A stretch of DNA of 64,000 bases. It comes from Sandaracinus amylolyticus (GTDB lineage: Bacteria > Myxococcota_A > Polyangia > Polyangiales > Sandaracinaceae). How positions within the stretch are numbered: position 1 is the stretch's first letter; the number at the start of each line of letters is the position of its first letter. Shown here piece by piece: positions 24,923-32,574 of this stretch. The notes below the pieces were generated by a model. That model ran no database searches. It saw nothing but the letters and a program-made list of their open reading frames with translations, and was not told the DNA's origin. A program made the position numbers and the translations under genes. The stretch covers positions 372,001-436,000 of the forward strand of contig NZ_CP070225.1 in NCBI RefSeq assembly GCF_021631985.1. Reading direction: 5' to 3'.

Positions 24923-25275
24923 TCCCGCTCCCGCTCCCGCTCACCCTCACGCTGCCGCTCACGCTCACGCTGCCGCTCCCGCGCCCGCTCACCCTCACGC
25001 TCACGCTCACGCGACACCCTCACGCCCACGCCCACGCTCACGCGACACGCTCACGCTCACGCGACACGCTCACGCCCACGCTCACGCGACACCCTCACGC
25101 CCACGCTCACCCTCACCCTCACCCTCACCCTCACGCTCACGCTCACGCGACACGCTCACGCCCACGCTCACGCTCACGCCCACGCGACACCCTCACGCCC
25201 ACGCGACACCCTCACGCTCACGCTCACGCGACACGCTCCCCCTCACGCCCACGCGAACGCGAACGCGAACGCTCA
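24923..25275 (-). repeat. right hexanucleotide array, inverted relative to the left one
   Basis: About 350 bp of tandem gctcac units, the reverse complement of the gtgagc array at 24050-24243, with many variants (ccctca, cccacg, gcgacac). The longer interrupted words also match in reverse complement: the left array has gtgtcgcgtgagcg and the right array has cgctcacgcgacac. The array runs up to, and into, the stop codon of the convergent acyl-CoA dehydrogenase-like gene (25273-25275). Confidence 0.93.
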
Positions 25276-26223
25276 CGCGCCTCGAATCGGCTCCCCCTCC
25301 AGGCGCGTCCACGCGCTCGCGAGGCGCTGCGTGCGCGCCTTCGACGCGACCCCGAAGATCGCTCGGTCCCGCACCCAGCGTGCGCGCGTCGCGTCGTCGA
25401 CCGACGTCCAGCACGGCTCGCACGCTTCGATCACGCCGCGCGTCGCTGCGATCACGCCGCCCACCGCGACGTGGGTCTCGGGCGCGCTGGGATCGGCCTC
25501 CGTCAGCGAGCGGGTCGCGATCAGCGCCGCGAGCATCTGCTCGCGCACCTCGTGCGGCCATCGCGCGCGCGCGCCGATCGCGAGCAGCCACGCGAGCGCT
25601 GCCGCGTGCACGTGCAGATCCTCCACCGTGCGGAACGGCTTCAGGTACTGGTCGTATCCGTCGCCCGGCAGCACGTCCTCGTCGCGCACCCGCACGCCCT
25701 CGAGCGCGAGCGCCGCATGCGGGATCTCGGGCACGAACGGCATCTCTCCGAGCGCCGTGATCGTCACGCCCGGCGCGCTCGCCGCGACACGCACCAAACG
25801 CAGCTCCGGTCGATCCCCGCTCGGCTTCGCGAGACGCGCGATCACGAGCACCAGGCCGTCGGTGCGCCCCGGCGCGCCGAGCGTCACCCAGTTCTTGCGA
25901 CCGCTCAGCGTCCAGCCATCGCCCTCGCGCGTCAGCGTCGTCTCGATCGCGCGCGGATGTGCGCCGCCCTGCTCGGTCGCCGCGAGCGACGCGGGCGCGT
26001 CCGCGGGCAGATCGGGCACCAGCGCCCGCAGCGCGGCCGCGTATCCACCCGCGAACGCGAAGCCGAGCCGATCGACGCGCGCCGCGCCCGCGATCGCACG
26101 ATCGACCGGACGCTCGAAGTACCTCGTCGCCTCGAGATGGTCCTCCCACCAGTCCGATGCGCGCTCGAACGCGAGCGGCGGATCGAGCGGCCGGAGCACG
26201 CGCGTCATGACCTCGTGGAGCAT
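25273..26223 (-). CDS. acyl-CoA dehydrogenase-like protein, short form
   Basis: The 316-aa protein carries the acyl-CoA dehydrogenase middle-domain signature TEQGGAHPRAIETTLTREG followed by WTLSGRKNWVTLGAPGRTDG, which binds the flavin and acyl-CoA. A helical C-terminal region follows, rich in Ala and Arg. It is about 60 residues shorter than typical members, mainly at the C-terminus, and I cannot identify the catalytic Glu, so activity is uncertain. The hexanucleotide array abuts its stop codon, raising the possibility that array growth trimmed the 3' end. It diverges from the next gene by 50 bp. Confidence 0.78.
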   Translation of the reverse strand: MLHEVMTRVLRPLDPPLAFERASDWWEDHLEATRYFERPVDRAIAGAARVDRLGFAFAGGYAAALRALVPDLPADAPASLAATEQGGAHPRAIETTLTREGDGWTLSGRKNWVTLGAPGRTDGLVLVIARLAKPSGDRPELRLVRVAASAPGVTITALGEMPFVPEIPHAALALEGVRVRDEDVLPGDGYDQYLKPFRTVEDLHVHAAALAWLLAIGARARWPHEVREQMLAALIATRSLTEADPSAPETHVAVGGVIAATRGVIEACEPCWTSVDDATRARWVRDRAIFGVASKARTQRLASAWTRLEGEPIRGA

Positions 26224-26273
26224 GCGCGGGAAGGTATCGCGGAGCGTGAAGGCGAGCGACGTCCCGACGTACG

Positions 26274-26924
26274 ATGCCCGCGATGCTCGAGATGATGGCG
26301 GGTCGCGTGCACGAGACGCGCGAGGGGCACTTCGTCGGCACGATCTTCGTGTCGTTCATCGGGCCGCTCTTCCCGCTGCGCACGATGTACGTGACCAGCG
26401 AGGAGGTCTCGCGTCACGGCAACGCGACGACGGTGCGCTGGAGCGGCATCGACCTGCCGCTGCACCCGACGAGCGTCGCGCTCGGCCACCTGCGGGTCTG
26501 GCTGCCCATCCTCGCGTTCGTCGCGCCCTTCGCGCTGATGTGGGGCGAGAGCGTCGACTTCGCGCGGCCCGAGTGGCTCCTGAGCGTCGCGCTGCTCGCG
26601 CTGTGGATCGTGCTGCTGCTCGGGCCCGGAAAGCTGCGCGGCGAGCGCGCGAAGCAGATCGAGGTGCTCGGCGCCGCGACCGGACTCGCGCTCGATCCCG
26701 CGGCGCTCGAGCGGGTGCAGCGCGCGGGTCGCGCCGACGTCGTCGGCCACGAGCTCACGCAGCACGGCATCGCGATCGAGGATCCGACGCGCCTCGCCGA
26801 CGCGGCGCGCGCCGACGTGCTCTCGCTCGCCTACGCCTACGCGCGTTATCGCGGCGTCGACGATCCCGCGTGGCGCGCATGCGCGAGCGCGCTCTGGTCG
26901 CGCATCGCGCGCGACGGCGTCTGA
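26274..26924 (+). CDS. membrane hypothetical protein, 216 aa
   Basis: A central pair of membrane helices (VWLPILAFVAPFALMWGE and WLLSVALLALWIVLLLGPG) is flanked by a beta-rich N-terminal part with FVGTIFVSFIGPLFPLRTMYVT and a C-terminal cytoplasmic helical domain. Not recognised. ATG 26274 is followed by an in-frame ATG at 26283, and either could be used. It is divergent from the acyl-CoA dehydrogenase-like gene and followed by a 364-bp gap, so it is probably monocistronic. Confidence 0.68.
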   Translation: MPAMLEMMAGRVHETREGHFVGTIFVSFIGPLFPLRTMYVTSEEVSRHGNATTVRWSGIDLPLHPTSVALGHLRVWLPILAFVAPFALMWGESVDFARPEWLLSVALLALWIVLLLGPGKLRGERAKQIEVLGAATGLALDPAALERVQRAGRADVVGHELTQHGIAIEDPTRLADAARADVLSLAYAYARYRGVDDPAWRACASALWSRIARDGV

Positions 26925-27288
26925 CGCTCACGCCCCCGCCTCGCGATCGGCGCCTCGCGCGTCGCGACGTGCCGCGACCACCCTCGCGCATCCGCGGCCC
27001 CGCATCGCGTGCTGGCGCCTCGGGCGTCGCGCGACCGCGCCCCCCGCCTCCGCGACATCACCCCCGCCGCCGCCGGATGATCCCCCGCCTCCGATCCCCT
27101 CGGTCCCCCAGGGACCGTGATCGATCGATGCGGGGCATCGATCGACGCAACGGGGGCGCGCATCGCCCGACGAGGGGGGCGTGCGTGCGGCGCGGGGGGC
27201 TCGTGGTGAGCCTGCCTCGGGCCGTGCGCCGTTCACCGGGATCGCGGGCGCGAGAGGCGCTGCCGCGATCGAAAGGGCGCAGATCCTC
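26925..27288 (+). other. intergenic region with two perfect hairpins
   Basis: This gap has no convincing gene. It is very C-rich on the top strand. It holds ggtccc/gggacc with a 3-nt loop at 27102-27116 and, 4 nt further on, an 11-bp perfect palindrome tcgatcgatgc/gcatcgatcga with loop ggg at 27121-27145. The second is a good operator or terminator candidate 143 bp upstream of the next gene. Confidence 0.5.
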
Positions 27289-28017
27289 ATGGCCAAGCTC
27301 ACGATCGGACAGAAGGCGAGCCGCGTGCTCCGGCTCCTCATGGGCCTCCGCAACCCTCGGATCGCCGCCGCGCTGCAGCGGCACGGCTTCGACGACGCGG
27401 ATCTCGCGCGCGGATTGTCGCTGCTCGGGCGCCTCACCCAGGGCCGCCTCGCCGTCGCGCCGGTGCCGGTGAGCACCGATCCGCGCGTCGTGGTCGAGCT
27501 CGACGCGTGGGAGAACAAGTGGTTCCCGATCTGCGAGGTCGTGCTCCGGAACCACGCGCCCGAGGCGCACGAGCGCGTGTTCCTCAACCTCTCGCAGACG
27601 ACGGGCCCGGAGGTGATCGTCTCGGTCGGGACGTTCGTGGAGCGCGTCACGGCGCTGCCGCGCCCGCGCACCGACGGCGGGCTCGGCCGCGAGGGCCGCA
27701 GCGCACGCGACCTGCTCGCGAAGCGCGGCCTGACCGACGCGGTGATCGACGACGCGCGCGCCCTGCTCGCGCGCGTCGAGCGCATCGAGCGCACCGAGGA
27801 GGCGGCGTCGCCGCGCTCGCCCGAGGACGACGCGCTCGCCGAGCGCGATCTCTGGGCGTGGTACCTCGAGTGGAGCACCATCGCGCGCGCCGTGATCACC
27901 GACGGGCGGCTGCTCCGTCAGCTCGGCTTCGGCGGCAGGGCGCGCCCGAGCGACGCCGAGCACGAGGGCGACGCGCCCGATCTCGACGAGGACGAGGGGA
28001 GCCGGCGCGAGGCGTGA
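27289..28017 (+). CDS. conserved hypothetical protein, 242 aa
   Basis: Start MAKLTIGQKASRVLRLLMGLRNPRIAAALQRHGF. The N-terminal 60 residues are helical and basic; the middle part has a beta segment and WENKWFPICEVVLRNHAP; the C-terminus is strongly acidic (EHEGDAPDLDEDEGS). No signal peptide or membrane segment is present. I do not recognise the family, but the fold looks soluble and cytoplasmic. ATG 27289 is preferred over an upstream in-frame GTG because the extra 36 residues are low-complexity Arg/Ala/Gly. Confidence 0.7.
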   Translation: MAKLTIGQKASRVLRLLMGLRNPRIAAALQRHGFDDADLARGLSLLGRLTQGRLAVAPVPVSTDPRVVVELDAWENKWFPICEVVLRNHAPEAHERVFLNLSQTTGPEVIVSVGTFVERVTALPRPRTDGGLGREGRSARDLLAKRGLTDAVIDDARALLARVERIERTEEAASPRSPEDDALAERDLWAWYLEWSTIARAVITDGRLLRQLGFGGRARPSDAEHEGDAPDLDEDEGSRREA

Positions 28018-28062
28018 CGAACGAGAGGGCCCGCGGCGCGCGCGTCGCGGACCTCTCGCGCC

Positions 28063-29139
28063 TCACGGGATCACGCGACGCCGCCGCAGCTCGCCGAAGA
28101 GCGCGTCGAACATCACGTCGGTCGCGACGTGCTCGTGGAACCCGGCGCGCCGCAGCTTCGAGCCGTCGGCGATCACGTCGTAGTCCCACCCGAGCACGAA
28201 GTCCGCGAAGCGCCACGACGCGACGTCGCGGTAGGGGTTCGGCGCGAGGCCGTGCTGGGCGACCATCGCGTTCCACAGCGGCTCCTTGTCCGCCATCACG
28301 ACCTCGAGCGACATCGGGAGCGGCGGCGCGACCTCGACGTCGAACCAGCGCGCGATCGCCGGCCACGTCTCGCTCCACCGGAACTGGTCGCCGTTGTTCA
28401 CGTTGAACGCCTGGTTCGCGCCGCGCGGATCGGTCGCCGCCCACACCGTCGCGCGCGCGAGCAGGCCGGCGTCGGTGACCTCGAGCAGCGCGTCGTACGC
28501 GCCCGGCTTGCCGGGGAAGCGCATCGGCACGCCGAGCTGCTTCGACATCGACGCGAGCACCGCGAGCGTGCTGACGAGGTTCATCGGATTGCCGAGCGCG
28601 ACGCCGCCGACGACCGAGGGGCGCAGCGCGGACCACGTCCAGCCGCGCGCGCGGCTCCGCGCTTCGAGCACACGCTGCTGATCGACGTTGAACTCGGGCG
28701 GCATGTGCGGCGGATCGGACTCGCGCGCCGGCGTCTTGAAGGGCCCGAGGTGCGCGCCGTAGACCTTGTAGCCCTGCATCAGGCTCACGTGCGCGAGCCT
28801 GCGCGCGACCGGCTCGATCGCGTCGAGCACGTTCACGAGCATCGCGACGTTCGGCGCGACGAGCTCGGACCACGTCGGCCGATCCTGGTACGCGGCGTAG
28901 AACACGTGCGTCACGTCGGAGAGCGCGCGCAGCCGCTCGCGCGTCGCGTCGCGGTCGAGCAGGTCGACCGCGACGTGCTGGACGCGCTCGGTCGACGCGC
29001 CGCCGCGCCGCGAGAGCGCGACGACGCGCCAGCCTTCGCAGCGCTCGAGCTGCGCGACGAGCTCGCGCCCGATCACACCGTTGGCGCCGGCGACGAGCGC
29101 GACGCGCTCGCCCCGAGAGGAGCTGTTCGAGTGGGTCAT
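28063..29139 (-). CDS. NAD-dependent epimerase/reductase, PRISE-like SDR
   Basis: The 358-aa extended SDR protein binds NAD(P) through GANGVIGRELVAQL near the N-terminus. Other features are VFYAAYQDRPTW, LMQGYKVYGAHLGPFKTPARE, and NVNNGDQFRWSETWPAIARWF. The YKVYGAH and FxxNNGD segments are typical of the progesterone 5-beta-reductase/iridoid synthase-like (PRISE) SDRs, which reduce enone double bonds. It is divergent from a LysR regulator with a LysR-box-like site between them, the usual arrangement for a regulator and its target. ATG 29139 is used; an in-frame GTG 12 nt upstream is possible. Confidence 0.87.
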   Translation of the reverse strand: MTHSNSSSRGERVALVAGANGVIGRELVAQLERCEGWRVVALSRRGGASTERVQHVAVDLLDRDATRERLRALSDVTHVFYAAYQDRPTWSELVAPNVAMLVNVLDAIEPVARRLAHVSLMQGYKVYGAHLGPFKTPARESDPPHMPPEFNVDQQRVLEARSRARGWTWSALRPSVVGGVALGNPMNLVSTLAVLASMSKQLGVPMRFPGKPGAYDALLEVTDAGLLARATVWAATDPRGANQAFNVNNGDQFRWSETWPAIARWFDVEVAPPLPMSLEVVMADKEPLWNAMVAQHGLAPNPYRDVASWRFADFVLGWDYDVIADGSKLRRAGFHEHVATDVMFDALFGELRRRRVIP

Positions 29140-29201
29140 GGCGAGCGTCACGATGGACGCTCGATGGGCCGAGAACTAGAGTCCGCGGGCGACCGAGACT
29201 T

Positions 29202-29216
29202 GTGAGCGACGGTCAC
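29202..29216. promoter_or_regulatory. LysR-box candidate
   Basis: The 15-bp imperfect palindrome gtgagcgacggtcac matches its own reverse complement at 13 of 15 positions and contains the T-N11-A signature of LysR-type operators (T 29203, A 29215). It ends 14 bp before the LysR-family start codon and 62 bp from the divergent reductase start, fitting autoregulation and control of the reductase. Confidence 0.55.
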
Positions 29217-29230
29217 GATCGACGGGGCAC

Positions 29231-30139
29231 GTGGGACGGCTCGAGGTCAATCGGTCGGGCGAGATGGAGGCCTTCGTGCGGGTCGTCGAGCTCGGCGGGC
29301 TCTCCGCCGCGGCGCGCCGGCTCGGGATGACGCCCTCGGCCGTCAGCAAGCTGGTCGCGCGCCTCGAGGAGCGGCTCGGCGTGCGCCTGCTGCATCGCTC
29401 GACGCGCAAGCTGCGGCTCACCGACGAGGGCTCGTTCTTCTACGAGCGCAGCGTGACGATCCTCGAGGAGATGCGCGCGGCCGAGAGCACGCTCACGGAG
29501 GGCGGTGCGCCGCGCGGGCGGCTGCGGATCAACAGCAACGTCCCGTTCGGGCTCCAGGTGCTGCTCCCGCTGATCCCGCGCTTCGCGGACCAGCACCCCG
29601 AGATCACGCTCGACATCGCGCTCGGCGACGTGGTGGTCGATCTCTTCGAGGCGCGCGCCGACGTCGCGATCCGCACCGGCTCGCTGCGCGACTCGCGCCT
29701 CGTCGCGCGCAAGCTGGGCGAGAGCCGGATGGTCGTGGTCGCGTCGCCCGACTACCTCGCGCGCCACGGGACGCCGCGGACGACCGACGAGCTCGCGCGC
29801 CATCGCCGCCTCGCGTTCTGCTTCGCGCGGCAGAGCGACGCGTGGCCGTTCCGCGACGGCACGCGCGGCGTGACGTCGATCCCGCAGGGCGACGCCGTCC
29901 TCGTCAGCGACGGAGAGGCGATGCGGCGTCTCGCGCTCGCGGGCGCCGGCGTCGCGCGGCTCGCGCGCTTCCAGGTGGCCGAGGATCTGCGCGCAGGGCG
30001 GCTGCGCACCGTGCTCGACGCGATCGACGTGGGCGAGGTGCAGCCGGTGCACGCCGTGTACGTGGGCGAGGGGCGTCGCGTCCCGGCGCGGGTGCGCGCG
30101 TTCCTCGACTTCCTCGTGGCGCACGTCGCGCTCGAGTGA
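29231..30139 (+). CDS. LysR family transcriptional regulator
   Basis: A 302-aa LTTR. The N-terminal winged helix has MEAFVRVVELGGLSAAARRL and the recognition helix MTPSAVSKLVARLEERLGV, followed by LLHRSTRKLRLTDEG. The effector domain begins about residue 95 (RGRLRINSNVPFGLQVLLPL). The sequence is closest in style to the AaeR/DmlR-like branch. It probably controls the divergent PRISE-like reductase in response to an enone or aromatic ligand (inference). GTG 29231 has only a weak ribosome site; the LysR-box candidate lies just upstream. Confidence 0.92.
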   Translation: MGRLEVNRSGEMEAFVRVVELGGLSAAARRLGMTPSAVSKLVARLEERLGVRLLHRSTRKLRLTDEGSFFYERSVTILEEMRAAESTLTEGGAPRGRLRINSNVPFGLQVLLPLIPRFADQHPEITLDIALGDVVVDLFEARADVAIRTGSLRDSRLVARKLGESRMVVVASPDYLARHGTPRTTDELARHRRLAFCFARQSDAWPFRDGTRGVTSIPQGDAVLVSDGEAMRRLALAGAGVARLARFQVAEDLRAGRLRTVLDAIDVGEVQPVHAVYVGEGRRVPARVRAFLDFLVAHVALE

Positions 30140-30184
30140 CGACCGGGGTTGTGCGCGATCCGGCGCGCCGGCATCCTCGTCGCC

Positions 30185-31117
30185 ATGAGCGGACGACTCG
30201 CCGCCGTTCTCGCACTGTGCCTGCCGCTCTCCAGTTGTTACGCGAGCCACGGCCTGGACGGCGATGGTCCGAGCGCCGATCTCGACGCCTCGGTGCGCTT
30301 CGATGCGTCGCCGGTGCCGCGCGACGCGTCGGGCCGCGACGCGGCCGCGCCGCGTGATGCGAGCCGACCGCCGCGCGACGCCCAGCTCCCGAGCGTGCCC
30401 GACGCGGGGTACGACCCCGGCACGCTCGCCGGCGACTACTACACGTTCTGCGCGCGCAGCGCGCTCCTGTCGTGCGAGCCCAACGCGCGCTGCTGCGACC
30501 ACCCCGATCGTGTGCTGCCGCCCGGCGACTGCCTCGACATCCTTCTCGAGGGGTGCGCCACCACCGCGGCCGAGCTCGAGCCGCTGCGCGCTCAGCTCAC
30601 GTGGGATCGCGAGGCCGCCGACGCGTGGCTGCGCTCGATGATCGACGCCGCGCCGTACTGCGATCCGATCGAGATCCCGAAGCAGAACGAGTTCCTCGTC
30701 GGCAGCGTCCGCGAGGGCGGAGACTGCACCCCGCCGGTCCCGCCGCGCACGGACCTGCTGGGCTCGTGGGCGCGCTACGTGTGCGTGCCCGGCCTGCGCT
30801 GCGAGATCACCGGCACCATCGATCGCATGCAGGGCCGCTGCACCGCGCTCGGCGAGATCGGCGATCCCTGCACGACGGCCTCCGAGGACTGCGAGCCCGG
30901 CCTCTTCTGCGACGTGCGTGCGGTGAGCGATCCGCGCGCTGCCTCGCCGGGGCTCTGCATGCCGCGCGCGCCGGTCGGCGGCGAGTGCACCACCGACTTC
31001 GCGTGCGACGCGCTCTACTGCACTCGCGAGGGCCAGTGCGCGCCCCTCGAGGCGCGCGACACGTGGTGCATCGCCATCGTGAACCCGATCGTCGACCGAC
31101 TCAGCCCTCGGCGATGA
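30185..31117 (+). CDS. Cys-rich lipoprotein with Asp/Pro linker
   Basis: The 310-aa protein starts MSGRLAAVLALCLPLSSC, a lipoprotein signal. A low-complexity linker of Asp, Ala, Arg and Pro follows (residues about 25-80). The C-terminal part has about twenty Cys, with units such as CTTASEDCEPGLFCDV and CTTDFACDALYCTREGQC, a pattern of disulfide-bonded modules seen in many myxobacterial surface lipoproteins. A surface structural role is likely; the partner is unknown. The stop lies inside gatB (17-bp overlap of convergent 3' ends). Confidence 0.78.
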   Translation: MSGRLAAVLALCLPLSSCYASHGLDGDGPSADLDASVRFDASPVPRDASGRDAAAPRDASRPPRDAQLPSVPDAGYDPGTLAGDYYTFCARSALLSCEPNARCCDHPDRVLPPGDCLDILLEGCATTAAELEPLRAQLTWDREAADAWLRSMIDAAPYCDPIEIPKQNEFLVGSVREGGDCTPPVPPRTDLLGSWARYVCVPGLRCEITGTIDRMQGRCTALGEIGDPCTTASEDCEPGLFCDVRAVSDPRAASPGLCMPRAPVGGECTTDFACDALYCTREGQCAPLEARDTWCIAIVNPIVDRLSPRR

Positions 31118-32567
31118 CCTTGTCGAGGATCTCGTTGACGATCGCCGGGTTCGCGGTCCCGCGGGTCGCCTTCATCACCTGACCGACGAAGAAGCCTCTC
31201 ACGCTGGTCTTGCCGGCCCTGAGCTTCTCGAGCTCCTTCGGGTTGTCGGCGACGACCTTGCGGATCGCGGCCTCGATCGCGCCGGTGTCGGTCACCTGCG
31301 CGAGGCCCTTCTTGTCGACGATCTCCTTCGGAGCCTTGCCCGTCTTCACCATGTCGGCGAAGACGTCCTTCGCGATCTTGCCGTTGATCGTGCCGGTCTC
31401 GACCAGCGCGAGCAGCTCCGCGAGACGCTCCGGCGGGATCGGGAAGCGCGCCTCGAGGCCGTTCGTCGTGGTGTCGCGCAGCACCTCGCTCTGCACGAAG
31501 TTCGCGACCTTCTTGCCGGTCGTCGCGAGCGGCTGCTTCGTCAGCGCGGCGGTGTCGACGACCGCCGACTCGAACCACGCCGCGATGCCCGGGTGCGCGC
31601 CGAGCACGCGCGCGTCGTACTCGGTGAGCCCGAGCTCGCTCTGCCAGCGCGCGCGACGCGCCGGGATCGCCTCGGGCATGTGCGCGCGCACCTCGTCGAT
31701 CCACTTCGGATCGACGCTGAGCGGCGGCAGATCGGGATCGCTGAAGTAGCGATAGTCGTGCGCCTCTTCCTTGCTGCGCATCGAGAGCGTCTTGCCCTGG
31801 GGCTCGCTCCAGGTGCGCGTCTCCTGCACGACCTTGCCGCCGCTCGAGACCAGCGCTTCCTGGCGCGCGACCTCGTACTCGATCGCCTTCTTCACGAAGC
31901 GGAACGAGTTGATGTTCTTGAGCTCGACGCGGGTGCCGAGCTTCGGATCACCGACCGGGCGGATCGAGACGTTCGCATCGCAGCGGAACGAGCCCTCCTC
32001 GAGGTTCCCGTCGTTCACGCCGGCGAACATCAGGATGTCGCGCAGCACCTTCAGATAGGCCTCGGCCTCGTCGGCACTGCGCAGATCCGGCGCGCCGACG
32101 ATCTCGATCAGCGGCACGCCCGCGCGGTTGAAGTCGACCAGCGTGCCTACGCCCGCGCCCACGCCGTGGAGGTTCTTCGCCGCGTCCTCCTCGAGGTGGA
32201 TGCGGATGATCCCGACCGTCTTCTTGCCGCTGCCGCTCTCGATCTCGAGCGTGCCGTGCTCGTTCATCGGCAGCTCGAACTGCGAGATCTGATAGCCCTT
32301 CGCGAGGTCGGGATAGAAGTAGTTCTTCCGCGCGAAGCGCGACGCGCTGCGCACCTCGCACCCGGTCGCGAGCGCGGCGCGGATCGCGAGCTCGATCGCC
32401 TGGCGGTTCGGCACCGGCAGCGCGCCCGGAAGGCCGATGCACACCGGGCAGATCTGCGTGTTCGGCGGCGCGCCGTACGCGGTCGCGCATCCGCAGAACA
32501 TCTTCGTGCGGGTGAGGAGCTGCGCGTGCACCTCGAGCCCGATCACCGTCTCGTACGCCGTGCTCAT
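31101..32567 (-). CDS. gatB: Asp-tRNA(Asn)/Glu-tRNA(Gln) amidotransferase subunit B
   Basis: GatB binds the misacylated tRNA and activates the acyl group in the GatCAB complex. The 488-aa protein has the invariant opening IGLEVHAQLLTRTKMFCGC, CPVCIGLPGALPVPN, the LHLEEDAAK-type segment (IRIHLEEDAAKNLH), DFNRAGVPLIEIV, and a C-terminal YqeY-like tRNA-binding domain ending at FFVGQVMKATRG. It is the third gene of gatCAB, 7 nt after gatA. The Cys-rich lipoprotein converges on it. Confidence 0.96.
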   Translation of the reverse strand: MSTAYETVIGLEVHAQLLTRTKMFCGCATAYGAPPNTQICPVCIGLPGALPVPNRQAIELAIRAALATGCEVRSASRFARKNYFYPDLAKGYQISQFELPMNEHGTLEIESGSGKKTVGIIRIHLEEDAAKNLHGVGAGVGTLVDFNRAGVPLIEIVGAPDLRSADEAEAYLKVLRDILMFAGVNDGNLEEGSFRCDANVSIRPVGDPKLGTRVELKNINSFRFVKKAIEYEVARQEALVSSGGKVVQETRTWSEPQGKTLSMRSKEEAHDYRYFSDPDLPPLSVDPKWIDEVRAHMPEAIPARRARWQSELGLTEYDARVLGAHPGIAAWFESAVVDTAALTKQPLATTGKKVANFVQSEVLRDTTTNGLEARFPIPPERLAELLALVETGTINGKIAKDVFADMVKTGKAPKEIVDKKGLAQVTDTGAIEAAIRKVVADNPKELEKLRAGKTSVRGFFVGQVMKATRGTANPAIVNEILDKVIAEG

Positions 32568-32574
32568 GATCGCC

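Noticed and set aside
24095-25270. Proteins made of Arg-Glu, Val-Ser, Leu-Thr or His-Ala repeats
   Set aside because: They are translations of the gtgagc arrays in six frames, with no independent start site or conserved part.
24050-25275. CRISPR array
   Set aside because: Units are 6 bp and contiguous, with no spacers and no cas genes.
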